From Opacimonas sp014872805 (GTDB lineage: Bacteria > Pseudomonadota > Gammaproteobacteria > Enterobacterales > Alteromonadaceae), in assembly GCA_014872805.1 (NCBI GenBank), contig WKFN01000011.1, forward strand, positions 1 through 64,000: a stretch of 64,000 nt of DNA, given 5' to 3'. Shown here in pieces: positions 53,549 to 62,556 of the stretch (its first letter is position 1; the number at the start of each line of letters is the position of its first letter). The notes below the pieces were generated by a model. The model ran no database searches. It was not told where the DNA came from and saw only the letters and a program-made list of their open reading frames with translations. The translations under genes and the position numbers were made by a program.

Positions 53549-54502
53549 ATGCAGCCATTGAATACACACTTTAAGGACGCATCCACACTGATTTATGGCT
53601 GTATGGGCTTAGGTGGAGGCTGGAATGAAAACGTTTTAACGAAGGATGATGTTCACCAAGCTGAACAAATAATCGACATGTGTCTGGATCATAATATTAC
53701 CTTATTTGACCACGCTGACATTTATACTTTTAATAAGGCCGAAAAGGTATTCGGTCAGGTGCTAAAAAGCCGTCCCGGTTTGCGCGAGCAAATGGTGCTG
53801 CAATCCAAATGCGGTATTCGGTTTGCGGATGAATACGGCCCTAAGCGATACGATTTTTCAGCAGAATGGTTAACCACATCGGTACAAGGGATTTTACAGC
53901 GCTTGAATATCGATTACCTCGATATTTTGCTGTTGCATCGTCCTGACCCTCTGATGGAATTGCATGAAACTGCACAAGCACTGAATCAAATGCACGCTCA
54001 AGGCCTGTTTAAAGCCATAGGTGTGTCTAATATGTCCGTGGTGCAAATTGAGTTTTTGCAAAGTGCACTGGGCATGCCCATCATCGTGAATCAAGTAGAA
54101 TGTGGCTTACATCACTTGGCATTGCTTGACCAACAAGTCATCGGTAACGATGCGCAATATCCTTCCTATAATACCTTTAGTGGCATGCTTGAATATTCGC
54201 AAACGAAAGGCGTGCAACTTCAAGCTTGGGGAGCTCTATCTCAAGGCCGTTATAGTCGCCCACAAACTGATGTGGAGCATCGCGTCCATAAAGTGCTTGC
54301 TGAGTGTGCGCTGCACCATGGTGTATCGATTGAAGTAGTGCAACTGGCGTTTCTGACGAGGCATCCTGCTAATATTCAGCCTGTGATTGGAACGACGAAT
54401 ATTAATAGAATTCGTGAATGTTCAAAATTGGCAAATATCATATTGTCACGAGAAGAATGGTACAAACTGCTGCAGACCGCAAGAAATGCGGAGTTACCTT
54501 AA
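53549..54502 (+). CDS. Aldo/keto reductase, YdhF-like
   Basis: A 317-residue TIM-barrel oxidoreductase with the pattern of E. coli YdhF: LIYGCMGLGGGWN, FDHADIYTFNKAEKVFG with the active-site Asp and Tyr, LQSKCGIRF with the Lys, YLDILLLHRPDPLME with the His, IGVSNMSVVQIEFLQ, and IQPVIGTTNINRI at the cofactor end. It likely reduces an aldehyde or ketone with NADPH. It is monocistronic and unrelated in function to its neighbours. Confidence 0.92.
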   Translation: MQPLNTHFKDASTLIYGCMGLGGGWNENVLTKDDVHQAEQIIDMCLDHNITLFDHADIYTFNKAEKVFGQVLKSRPGLREQMVLQSKCGIRFADEYGPKRYDFSAEWLTTSVQGILQRLNIDYLDILLLHRPDPLMELHETAQALNQMHAQGLFKAIGVSNMSVVQIEFLQSALGMPIIVNQVECGLHHLALLDQQVIGNDAQYPSYNTFSGMLEYSQTKGVQLQAWGALSQGRYSRPQTDVEHRVHKVLAECALHHGVSIEVVQLAFLTRHPANIQPVIGTTNINRIRECSKLANIILSREEWYKLLQTARNAELP

Positions 54503-54705
54503 GTACTTTAGGCGTTTTTATCTAATAACTTAGTATTAGTATGGGGCAATGCTTTTGTGAAATAAGCGTTGAAGGTTTACAATTACCGCAAAGGCGCAAA
54601 AATAATAAAAAAAAGCAAAATAAGTAGAAAAACTCCCGCCTGCACGACGAAAAATTTACAATTTAGTCGACGTTTACGTCACCTCTATACCCAGGAGTAC
54701 CCTAC

Positions 54706-56307
54706 ATGTCCATCTCCCAAGATTTGGCTGCTATTGGCATCGTTGATGCTACGGAGATCGTTTATAACCCGAGTTATGAACTATTATTTGAAGAAACCAC
54801 AAAACCTGATCTAGAAGGTTTTGAAAAGGGTGTTGTTACTGAGTGTGGTGCAGTATCTGTGAACACGGGACAGTTCACTGGACGCTCACCCAAAGACAAA
54901 TACATTGTACGCGATGATGTAACACGTGATACCGTTTGGTGGGCCGACCAAGGCAAAAACGACAACAAAGCGATTTCGCAAGATGTCTGGAATGACTTAA
55001 AAGCTTTAGTCACCAAGCAATTATCGAATAGTCGTTTATTTGTGGTCGATACCTATTGTGGTGCCAATCCAGATACCCGTCTTAAAGTGCGTTTTGTGAC
55101 ACAAGTTGCATGGCAAGCACACTTCGTTAAAAACATGTTCATCCGCCCTTCAGAAGCCGAGTTAGGCACCTTTGAGCCTGATTTTGTGGTCATGAATGGT
55201 GCGAAAACAACCAATCCTGATTGGCAAAAACATGGCTTGAATTCAGAGAACTTCGTTGCCTTTAACTTAACTGAAAAGATCCAGCTTATCGGCGGTACAT
55301 GGTACGGCGGTGAGATGAAAAAAGGCATGTTCTCGATGATGAACTACTTCTTACCACTGCAAAACATCGCTTCGATGCATTGTTCAGCTAACGTGGGTAA
55401 AGAAGGCGATGTTGCGATTTTCTTCGGTTTATCTGGAACGGGCAAAACCACACTATCAACTGATCCTAAGCGCGAACTAATTGGTGATGATGAGCATGGC
55501 TGGGACGACAACGGCGTCTTTAACTTTGAAGGCGGTTGTTACGCCAAGACGATTAATCTGAGCAAAGAAGCGGAACCGGATATTTACAACGCCATTCGTC
55601 GCGACGCCTTGCTTGAAAATGTCACGGTACTTGAAGGTGGTGAAATCGATTATGATGATAACTCCACGACGGAAAACACGCGTGTATCCTATCCAATTCA
55701 TCACATTGACAACATTGTTAAACCAGTATCAAAAGCAGGGCATGCAAAGAAAGTTATTTTCTTAACCGCTGATGCATTTGGCGTATTACCAGCGGTGTCT
55801 AAGTTGACGCCTGAGCAAGCGCAGTATTATTTCTTATCTGGTTTTACGGCTAAACTTGCTGGCACTGAGCGTGGCATTACAGAGCCTACTCCAACGTTCT
55901 CAAGTTGTTTTGGCGCAGCTTTCTTAACCTTGCACCCAACGCAATATGCTGATGTATTAAAATCGCGTATGGAAGCCGTTGGTGCGACTGCCTATTTGGT
56001 GAATACGGGTTGGAACGGTACAGGAAAACGCATTTCGATTAAAGCGACTCGTGCGATCATTGATGCCATTTTAGATGGGTCCATTGATGAAGCACCGACG
56101 CAAGTTGTACCATTGTTCAATCTAGAGGTACCAACCGAGTTAGGCGAGGTTGCACCAGAGGTACTTGATCCTCGCGGTACCTACGCTGATGCGTCGGAGT
56201 GGACAGACAAAGCAACCAAACTAGCTGGTTTGTTTGTTGATAACTTCGAGAAGTTTACTGACACAGACAATGGTGCGGCACTGGTTGAGGCTGGTCCTAA
56301 GCTGTAA
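54706..56307 (+). CDS. pckA: Phosphoenolpyruvate carboxykinase (ATP)
   Basis: PckA decarboxylates oxaloacetate to phosphoenolpyruvate using ATP, the first step of gluconeogenesis from acids such as acetate. The 533-residue protein has FTGRSPKDKYIV, WYGGEMKKGMFS, the P-loop GLSGTGKTTLS, and DDEHGWDD with metal ligands. The ribosome binding site CAGGAG precedes the ATG. The 203-base upstream region is AT-rich; I see no sure promoter. With acs and ppc in the same window it supports growth on acetate. A strong terminator follows. Confidence 0.98.
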   Translation: MSISQDLAAIGIVDATEIVYNPSYELLFEETTKPDLEGFEKGVVTECGAVSVNTGQFTGRSPKDKYIVRDDVTRDTVWWADQGKNDNKAISQDVWNDLKALVTKQLSNSRLFVVDTYCGANPDTRLKVRFVTQVAWQAHFVKNMFIRPSEAELGTFEPDFVVMNGAKTTNPDWQKHGLNSENFVAFNLTEKIQLIGGTWYGGEMKKGMFSMMNYFLPLQNIASMHCSANVGKEGDVAIFFGLSGTGKTTLSTDPKRELIGDDEHGWDDNGVFNFEGGCYAKTINLSKEAEPDIYNAIRRDALLENVTVLEGGEIDYDDNSTTENTRVSYPIHHIDNIVKPVSKAGHAKKVIFLTADAFGVLPAVSKLTPEQAQYYFLSGFTAKLAGTERGITEPTPTFSSCFGAAFLTLHPTQYADVLKSRMEAVGATAYLVNTGWNGTGKRISIKATRAIIDAILDGSIDEAPTQVVPLFNLEVPTELGEVAPEVLDPRGTYADASEWTDKATKLAGLFVDNFEKFTDTDNGAALVEAGPKL

Positions 56308-56324
56308 ATTGCACCTATCTGATA

Positions 56325-56358
56325 AGCCCACACTGCTTGGCAAGTGTGGGCTTTTTTT
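56325..56358 (+). terminator. Terminator of pckA
   Basis: Stem AGCCCACACT / AGTGTGGGCT with an 8-base loop followed by seven T, 17 bases after the stop codon. Confidence 0.93.
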
Positions 56359-56366
56359 ATAGATAA

Positions 56367-57392
56367 TTAAATTTGTAAACTCGGGGCTTGACCCAAATAA
56401 TCCACTGTGTAAATCTTGCGCATACTTTGCGCACTGATATTTCCCCCAGATAACATCACCAACACGGTCTGTGGGGAAGTCTGTTCAGCAAGCCAACCTA
56501 CCACGCCCGCCATGGTCATACAGCAAGTTGGTTCGATATGTAGTTTCAGCAGATGTTGCAGCCATTGGGTCCAATAGGCAATATGCGTTTCGCTCGCCTC
56601 ATAGAAGCCATCTAACTCCTGTAGCAAAGCGAATGTCAAATCACCAACCGCAGGAGTAGCAGCGCCGTCTGCTAATGTGTCAGGTGGTGTAGTGAGTGTA
56701 TGAATGGCCCCTTGTTGCAATGAAATGGAAGCATCATTTGCGTTTTGTGGCTCCACGCCAATGACTTGGGCTTTAGGGGCTAACTCGCGTGTGGCTAGTA
56801 AGGCGCCAGACACTAAACCGCCACCACCACATGGTGCAAAGACCGCATTAGGAGTAATGTCTTGAGCGCGACATTGCTGTAACGCTTCCAATGTTGCGGT
56901 GCCTTGTCCTGAAATAATGTCCGCGTGGTTAAACGGCGGGATCCAAATGACATTGTCTTCACTTGCAGCCGCTTTGACTGCTTCATCAGCCTCGAGTCGA
57001 GTCGGGAATAAACGCAAATCAGCCCCATATTCAATTGTGCCTTGTGCTTTGACAGCAGAAATATTCTCAGCACTAAAAATAGTCACATCACGACCAGCCT
57101 GAGCTCCGGCATACGTAACCGCCTGCGCATGATTGCCAGAGCTATTGGCCACAATATAATCAGGCAAGCGTTCTTCAGCCAATGCACGTTGAATAAAATT
57201 GGTCGCCCCGCGCAGTTTAAATGCCCCGGTTTTTTGCAAGCACTCTGCTTTAAACAACACAGTATGCCCCAACCAATCATTGAGTAGATTGGATGTCACT
57301 ATCGGAGTGGTATCGACTCTACCCGCAATGCGCTGTTGCGCAGCTTGCACATCTAAAAAAGTTGGTAAGATCACAGTATATGTTCCATCCAA
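56367..57392 (-). CDS. PLP-dependent threonine/serine dehydratase
   Basis: The 341-residue enzyme is a fold-type II PLP protein: KTGAFKLRGA holds the PLP lysine (Lys59), SSGNHAQAVTYAG is the cofactor phosphate/substrate loop, PCGGGGLVSG binds the PLP phosphate, and MLSGGN follows near the C-terminus. It removes ammonia from threonine or serine to make a 2-oxo acid. There is no ACT-like regulatory domain, so it is the catabolic rather than the IlvA type. The start is probably TTG 57392 behind TAGGGAC; GTG 57374 is possible. It converges on pckA and follows the DPP-IV gene by 15 bases, so the two may be co-transcribed. Confidence 0.9.
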   Translation of the reverse strand: MDGTYTVILPTFLDVQAAQQRIAGRVDTTPIVTSNLLNDWLGHTVLFKAECLQKTGAFKLRGATNFIQRALAEERLPDYIVANSSGNHAQAVTYAGAQAGRDVTIFSAENISAVKAQGTIEYGADLRLFPTRLEADEAVKAAASEDNVIWIPPFNHADIISGQGTATLEALQQCRAQDITPNAVFAPCGGGGLVSGALLATRELAPKAQVIGVEPQNANDASISLQQGAIHTLTTPPDTLADGAATPAVGDLTFALLQELDGFYEASETHIAYWTQWLQHLLKLHIEPTCCMTMAGVVGWLAEQTSPQTVLVMLSGGNISAQSMRKIYTVDYLGQAPSLQI

Positions 57393-57407
57393 AAGTCCCT
57401 AATGTAT

Positions 57408-59621
57408 CTATTTTAGATGCGTATCAAAGTGCTTTGTAATGGTCTTATACATGTGGATCTGTGTATTTTTACCACGTATTCCGTGTTTTTTACCTGGGTA
57501 ATCCATCACATAGAACAGCTTGGCATTGTCTTGCAAATGCTTATAAAGCTTCGTTGCATGCGTAAATAACACATTGTCATCCGCCATGCCGTGCATGATC
57601 AATAACTCATCCTCGAGCTGATTTGCATAAGGAAACACTGACGCTGCATCGTATTTTTGTGGCACTTTTCTAGGGTCTCCCATGTAACGCTCTGTGTAAT
57701 GTGTATCGTATAAACGCCAATCAGTGACTGGAGCACCTGACACGCCGGCTTTCACTAATCCGGGGTGTTTGAACATGGTCATTAAGGTCATGTAACCACC
57801 GTATGAGTGTCCATAAATCCCCACACGATTACCATCGACAAAAGGCTGGGCTTTGAGCCACTCGATGCCGCGTTTTTGGTCCACGACTTCAACATCCCCC
57901 ATGCGCTGATAGATATGGTCTTCGAAGGCTTTGCCACGATAGTTAGAACCGCGATTATCTATGCTAAAGACGACATACCCTTGTTGTGCCCAATACTGAA
58001 ACATCAATCCTCTTGTCCCCCCCCAGCGATTGGTGACGACTTGTGCAATTGGTCCACCATAGTGATAAACGATGGCGGGGGCTTTGCCTTGCACATTGCG
58101 CGGTCTGTATAAGCGATAATAGAGCTTGGTGCCATCATCTGCCTTTATGGTGCCAAATTCAGGTGCTATCCAATTCTCATAATAATTAGTTAAAGGATGG
58201 TTCATGTCCAACGCGTTTTCATCTAGCCAGGTTATCAGAGAACCGTCGGCGCGATATAGGCCTGTTTGAGGAGGAGTATTGATGGTTGAAAAGCTATTGA
58301 CGAAAACAGACGCATCAGAACTGAAATTGACCGAATTGTATTGGCCTTCTGGTGTAATACGAGTATGGTTCTTACCAGCAAAATCGACACTATACAAGTG
58401 CGTTTCTAATGGCGTATCCGCACGACCACTAAAATAAATCAGGCCATCTTTTTCGTTTATTGCATCAATACTAGTGACAACCCAATCCCCTTGTGTGAGT
58501 TGTCTGACTAACTCGCCATCATTGCGATATAGATAAAGGTGTTTGAAACCATCGCGTTCACTGGCCCAGATAAACTGCTCGGTTTGTTTGAGAAAACGCA
58601 AGGACTTATGCAAGTTGATCCAGGTAGGACTCGTTTCTGTTAGTAGAATTTCTGTACTTTTCTGTTCTAGGTTAAACGCTCGCAGCTCAAGTGTTTTTTG
58701 ATCACGTGACTGCCACTGATAGGTCAATACTTTGCTATTGGGCATCCAGTTAACACGGGGTAAGTAGAGGTCTTTTTCTACGCCTAGAGGGACTTGGATG
58801 CGTTCATTATCAGCCAGTGTTTGCACGTACAGTTCAATCAGTGCATTGTCAGTGCCAGCAAAGGGATATTTTTGGTCGATCATATCAATGCGATCGGCAT
58901 AGATCTCAGAGCGAGTGGCGTCTTTCACGCCATTCTCATCTGTGCGTGTAAAAGCTATGGCACTTTCATCCGGTGCCCACCAATATCCCGTCATACGATA
59001 CATTTCTTCTTGGGCAACAAATTCTGCCATGCCAAACTTGATGTCTCCACCACCTTGTGTGGTGATGGCTGTTTCTTTCCCTGTTGCAATGTCGAGCACA
59101 AAAACATTTTGTTCACGAATAAAAGAAACGTAATTTCCTTTTGGGGAGAGTTTGACATCGGTTTCAAATTCTGGAGTTTCGACCAAACGAGTCGCCTTTT
59201 TATCTCCCAACTTGTAATAAAAGACATCGCCAGCAAGCGGGAAGAGCAGTGCTTTGCCATCGTTTGACCATTGATAAGATACGATGCCTGAACCGGATAA
59301 GCGCAAGCGCTCACGTCGCGCTTTTTCCTCATCTGACAGGGTCTCAGGGCCAGAATGTAAATCATCGGCATCAAACAAAATGCGCTCTTGGCCACTTGGA
59401 ATATGATACTCCCACAAATCGTAGCGAGTATTATCAGTCGCTTTAGCACGAATAAAGGTAACCCGTTCACCGTTTGGCGATAATTGTACTTGTGACGGGG
59501 CAGTACCGGTTAAAGATGGGGCAGACATGATGCGCTCAATGCTCAGTTCTTGTGCGGTGGCTACAGTGACAATAGAGGCGCAGAAAAGCAAGCTAGTTGT
59601 TAAAACGTGTTTTATTTTCAT
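57408..59621 (-). CDS. Dipeptidyl-peptidase IV-type serine peptidase (S9)
   Basis: The 737-residue protein has a signal peptide (cleavage likely after ATAQ, residue 24), an eight-bladed propeller of the DPP-IV N-terminal type (about 40-490), and an alpha/beta hydrolase domain. The catalytic serine is Ser606 in GHSYGGYM, Asp is at 681/682 in MADDNVLF, and His is 713 in KKHGIRG. In the propeller, FVAQEEMYRMTGYWW matches the Glu-Glu motif that binds the substrate N-terminus in DPP-IV. It should remove X-Pro dipeptides in the periplasm or outside the cell, suiting growth on peptides. Confidence 0.94.
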   Translation of the reverse strand: MKIKHVLTTSLLFCASIVTVATAQELSIERIMSAPSLTGTAPSQVQLSPNGERVTFIRAKATDNTRYDLWEYHIPSGQERILFDADDLHSGPETLSDEEKARRERLRLSGSGIVSYQWSNDGKALLFPLAGDVFYYKLGDKKATRLVETPEFETDVKLSPKGNYVSFIREQNVFVLDIATGKETAITTQGGGDIKFGMAEFVAQEEMYRMTGYWWAPDESAIAFTRTDENGVKDATRSEIYADRIDMIDQKYPFAGTDNALIELYVQTLADNERIQVPLGVEKDLYLPRVNWMPNSKVLTYQWQSRDQKTLELRAFNLEQKSTEILLTETSPTWINLHKSLRFLKQTEQFIWASERDGFKHLYLYRNDGELVRQLTQGDWVVTSIDAINEKDGLIYFSGRADTPLETHLYSVDFAGKNHTRITPEGQYNSVNFSSDASVFVNSFSTINTPPQTGLYRADGSLITWLDENALDMNHPLTNYYENWIAPEFGTIKADDGTKLYYRLYRPRNVQGKAPAIVYHYGGPIAQVVTNRWGGTRGLMFQYWAQQGYVVFSIDNRGSNYRGKAFEDHIYQRMGDVEVVDQKRGIEWLKAQPFVDGNRVGIYGHSYGGYMTLMTMFKHPGLVKAGVSGAPVTDWRLYDTHYTERYMGDPRKVPQKYDAASVFPYANQLEDELLIMHGMADDNVLFTHATKLYKHLQDNAKLFYVMDYPGKKHGIRGKNTQIHMYKTITKHFDTHLK

Positions 59622-59692
59622 TGGTTTTGTGTCGTTTAGGTGATTTATTCGTATAATACCTTATCTTTTTATATACCTGTTAATGATGTTCT

Positions 59693-60379
59693 ATGCAAAG
59701 TTCAGGGCAAACAGCAATAAAATCAGGATTGACTGCCACGGTTGTGGGGGCGACTGGACTTGTCGGCAAAGCACTGACTCAGCAATTGCTCGCGCATCCA
59801 GACTATTCTGAAGTAACGATAATCGTTCGCAGGGAATTAGTGCGTGGCGAGTTTGTCGATCCCTTATTCAAACTGCGAGTGCTTGTTATCAACTTTGATG
59901 ATTTTCAGGACTATCAGGGATATTTTAGTGTCGATCATGTGTATTGTTGCCTTGGCACCACGATCAAAAAAGCCGGTTCTCGCAAAGCGTTTCGTTATGT
60001 CGATTTTCAATTAGTTCACGTGGCCGCTCAGCTTGCTCGAGCACAACGTGCAAAAGGCTTTGTGTGGGTATCGAGTGTTGGTGCGGACGCCAAATCTAAG
60101 AATTTCTACCTCAAAGTAAAAGGTGAGCTAGAAAATGCAATATTAACCATGCCACAGCTAGAACATGCGGCAGCTGTTAGACCGTCCTTATTGTTGGGGG
60201 ACCGAGCTGAACTTAGACGTAATGAGCAGTTTGGAATTTGGTTAAGTCGCTGGTTATCATGGTGCTTTGTTGGCAAATTTGCTAAATATAAGCCAATTCA
60301 TGCTAACCAAGTTGCCAGACAAATGATAGACTTGCAACCCAAATTAGAGATATCGACTGAGGCAATTCAAGTTGGCTAA
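59693..60379 (+). CDS. NAD(P)-binding Rossmann-fold protein, HTATIP2/atypical SDR-like
   Basis: The 228-residue cytoplasmic protein has the dinucleotide loop VVGATGLVGKALTQQLL near the N-terminus, YCCLGTTIKKAGSRKAFR, WVSSVGADAKSKNFYLKVKGELE with a Tyr-x3-Lys that would be the SDR catalytic pair, and VRPSLLLGDRAELR. This is the pattern of atypical short-chain dehydrogenases related to HTATIP2/YbjT-type proteins. Substrate is unknown. The trmN6 start overlaps its 3' end by 8 bases. Confidence 0.85.
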   Translation: MQSSGQTAIKSGLTATVVGATGLVGKALTQQLLAHPDYSEVTIIVRRELVRGEFVDPLFKLRVLVINFDDFQDYQGYFSVDHVYCCLGTTIKKAGSRKAFRYVDFQLVHVAAQLARAQRAKGFVWVSSVGADAKSKNFYLKVKGELENAILTMPQLEHAAAVRPSLLLGDRAELRRNEQFGIWLSRWLSWCFVGKFAKYKPIHANQVARQMIDLQPKLEISTEAIQVG

Positions 60380-61109
60380 CTCAGCAAATAGCGGGTTTCG
60401 TTTTAAGCAGTTTGCAATCGAACATGATGAATGCGGCATGAAAGTTGGCACAGATAGTATTGTGTTGGGTTCTTGGGCACATACCAAAAACGCTCGTTAC
60501 ATATTGGATATTGGTACCGGTTCGGGTTTACTTGCTTTGATGTTGGCACAAAAAACGTTTGCTACAAGTCTGATATCTGCTGTTGAGATTGAGCCAGCGG
60601 CGGTTCGTCAAGCGCGTAATAATATTCAAAAATCCAAATTTGCCAATCAAATTCGTGTGATTGAATGCGATATCAAGACATTTCATGCCTCGAATCCATA
60701 TGATTTGATTATCTCAAATCCGCCTTATTACAAAGGCATGCATAAACAGCATCACAACTTGATCGATCCGAATCAGGCAAGAGTGTATGCCCGTTCGCAA
60801 CAGCATTTGTCACATAAACAATTAGTGGAACAAGTGGCTAGGTTATTGAGTTCCGATGGGTATTTTTATTGTGTGATCCCGACGGGGGACATCTCGAGTT
60901 TATTGGAATACGCATTGAATGAAGGCCTTCATCTAAATAAACGCTTAGACATACGCAGCAATTATCAAAATGACAAAATTCGAGCGTGTTTGTGCTTTTC
61001 TCGGAACAAAAGCATTGTTGAACATGACGAGCTAGTCATCCATGCTAATGCTCGGGAGTACACTGAAGAATATCGTACTATGTGCCGGGATTATTATTTG
61101 AATTTTTAA
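60372..61109 (+). CDS. trmN6: tRNA1(Val) adenine-37 N6-methyltransferase
   Basis: TrmN6 (YfiC) methylates A37 of tRNA-Val using SAM. The 245-residue product shows FRFKQFAIEHDECGMKVGTDSIVLGSW in family-typical pieces (CGMKVGTD, LGSWA), the SAM loop LDIGTGSGLLALML, VEIEPAAVRQA, and the N6-adenine catalytic motif NPPY at residues 116-119. Translation probably starts at TTG 60372, overlapping the upstream gene; the next in-frame ATG lies inside the conserved CGMKVGTD and is too late. It is co-transcribed with the oxidoreductase upstream. Confidence 0.92.
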   Translation: MANSANSGFRFKQFAIEHDECGMKVGTDSIVLGSWAHTKNARYILDIGTGSGLLALMLAQKTFATSLISAVEIEPAAVRQARNNIQKSKFANQIRVIECDIKTFHASNPYDLIISNPPYYKGMHKQHHNLIDPNQARVYARSQQHLSHKQLVEQVARLLSSDGYFYCVIPTGDISSLLEYALNEGLHLNKRLDIRSNYQNDKIRACLCFSRNKSIVEHDELVIHANAREYTEEYRTMCRDYYLNF

Positions 61110-61132
61110 ATTTGATGGTGGTTAGCAACACG

Positions 61133-61483
61133 ATGGCAATCTCTTTGAACAATATGGGGCAGGTTATCGAGATAACACCTATCAGTTGGGATGGGGTACC
61201 ATTGCACATTCCTAAGTTTCAAATTTACGCTATTATTCCAAATCCTCTTTTCACTAGTTTTCACAGTAAAGACGGTAAGCGCATCCCATTGATTGACGTT
61301 GACCAATATCAAATTCCGGTTCTTGAGCCTTATGGTGGTTTGCTAGACACACCGCCTAATTTTGCCGTAGTGATGAGCCATCACATCCAAAACGAGTTTA
61401 GTTTGTACGCTTACCCTGCAGACACTATTGAAGACACTTATAGCATTAGTTACGCAGAGTGGCTTTCGGAACAGAGCAACTAA
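61133..61483 (+). CDS. Conserved-looking protein of unknown function
   Basis: The 116-residue soluble product (MAISLNNMGQVIEITPISWDG...) has no signal or membrane segment. I do not recognise it with confidence. The order of strands, with IPLIDVDQYQIP followed by NFAVVMSHHIQNEFSLYAYPADTIED, is faintly like half of a CheW-type fold, but this is weak. Starts at 61115 (ATG) and 61082 (GTG) are alternatives; I take 61133 for its GGTGG upstream. It lies 23 bases after trmN6 and its stop overlaps the next start (TAATG), so it belongs to this operon. Confidence 0.6.
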   Translation: MAISLNNMGQVIEITPISWDGVPLHIPKFQIYAIIPNPLFTSFHSKDGKRIPLIDVDQYQIPVLEPYGGLLDTPPNFAVVMSHHIQNEFSLYAYPADTIEDTYSISYAEWLSEQSN

Positions 61484-61983
61484 TGTTTACCGAACCCAAT
61501 ATTACAGCTGAACTGATCGGCGCCTGCGCACTTGGGTTTAATATTGTGGCGTACCGGCAAAATGAAATGGCACGTTATCTTATTTTTTCAGGCTTTTCGA
61601 TGGCGTGCTTAAGTTTGCATTTTTATTTGTTGGAAGCATTTGCTGCAGCGATTGGCTGCGGGCTGGCCGCTTTACGCAATGCGGTGGCACTCAAATCTCG
61701 GGCCTCTTGGGTGGTAGTGGTATTTGTGACTTTGAATATTTCGGCCATGCTCATTGAATATTTTGTATTGAAACATGGGGCATTGTTGTTTCTCGCATAT
61801 TGCTCAGGCTTTATCTTTACCGTGGGCTCAATCGTCATTACGCAAGTAGAAGTTATGCGGCGTTGGTTCTTAGTTGCTGAAGCACTTGGATGTTTGTATG
61901 CTGTGATTGTTGGCAGTGTATTTGGTACGATTTTTAATGTAGTCAACATGACCAACATCGCTATCAAGATGCGTAAACACTAG
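61483..61983 (+). CDS. YgjV-family inner membrane protein
   Basis: The 166-residue product has about six hydrophobic helices with few loops (AELIGACALGFNIVAYRQ, FYLLEAFAAAIGCGLAALRNAVAL, LFLAYCSGFIFTVGSIV, LGCLYAVIVGSVFGTIFNVVN), the layout of YgjV-type proteins of unknown function. The start ATG 61483 overlaps the upstream stop by one base (TAATG), so translation is coupled. It is the last gene of the 59693-61983 group. Confidence 0.75.
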   Translation: MFTEPNITAELIGACALGFNIVAYRQNEMARYLIFSGFSMACLSLHFYLLEAFAAAIGCGLAALRNAVALKSRASWVVVVFVTLNISAMLIEYFVLKHGALLFLAYCSGFIFTVGSIVITQVEVMRRWFLVAEALGCLYAVIVGSVFGTIFNVVNMTNIAIKMRKH

Positions 61984-61994
61984 CCATGCACAAG

Positions 61995-62033
61995 ACAAAA
62001 AAAACCGTCTAACTCATAGGAGATAGACGGTTT
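61995..62033 (-). terminator. Terminator of the exbD-like gene
   Basis: Stem AAACCGTCTA / TAGACGGTTT with a 12-base loop, followed on the minus strand by eight T. It may also weakly stop the converging plus-strand operon. Confidence 0.85.
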
Positions 62034-62049
62034 ATGTAAAATAGTTTGG

Positions 62050-62454
62050 TTAGTCTTCTTTAACTAATACAGAGACTCGGTTGATACCAGCAATCTTGGC
62101 TTGGTTCATTACCTCTACGACGATACCATGTTCAGCATCTTCGTGAGCCTGAATAGCAGCAACATCAGTATTGTTCTCAGCAAGGAAGGTTTGAATATTC
62201 GCTACAACTCGACGAATATCAACTTCACGACCGTTCATTTTGATCACACCTGCATCATCAATCTGAATCGATAAGGCCTTACTAGGCTGTTTTGATTCGT
62301 TGTTGTCCTTAGGGCGATTTACATCAAGGCCTTTCTCCTTGGCAAACGAGGTCGTCACGATGAAGAAAATCAACATGATGAATACGATGTCAAGCATCGG
62401 TGTCATATCGATTTGTGCTTCGTCGTCACTGGAGGTATGTTTTTTCTTTTTCAT
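62050..62454 (-). CDS. ExbD/TolR-family biopolymer transport protein
   Basis: The 134-residue protein has a short cytoplasmic N-terminus, one membrane helix with the proton-path aspartate in DMTPMLDIVFIMLIFFIV, and a periplasmic domain (residues 45-134). ExbD/TolR proteins form proton-driven motors with ExbB/TolQ that energise TonB or Tol-Pal. I take ATG 62454; an upstream ATG at 62511 would add 19 residues unlike the family. There is no exbB, tolQ or tonB beside it, so it may pair with a motor protein encoded elsewhere. Confidence 0.92.
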   Translation of the reverse strand: MKKKKHTSSDDEAQIDMTPMLDIVFIMLIFFIVTTSFAKEKGLDVNRPKDNNESKQPSKALSIQIDDAGVIKMNGREVDIRRVVANIQTFLAENNTDVAAIQAHEDAEHGIVVEVMNQAKIAGINRVSVLVKED

Positions 62455-62556
62455 ACTACTATTGATCTTATTTATAATGAAGTTGGTATTATTATAATGA
62501 AAATTGAGCAAAAAAAACAGCGAAAATGTAAACAGAATGTAGGTTTTTTTGCTTGA

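Noticed and set aside
58794..59267. 157-codon plus-strand open frame opposite the DPP-IV gene
   Set aside because: It is cysteine- and histidine-rich in a manner typical of antisense frames and has no supporting signal.
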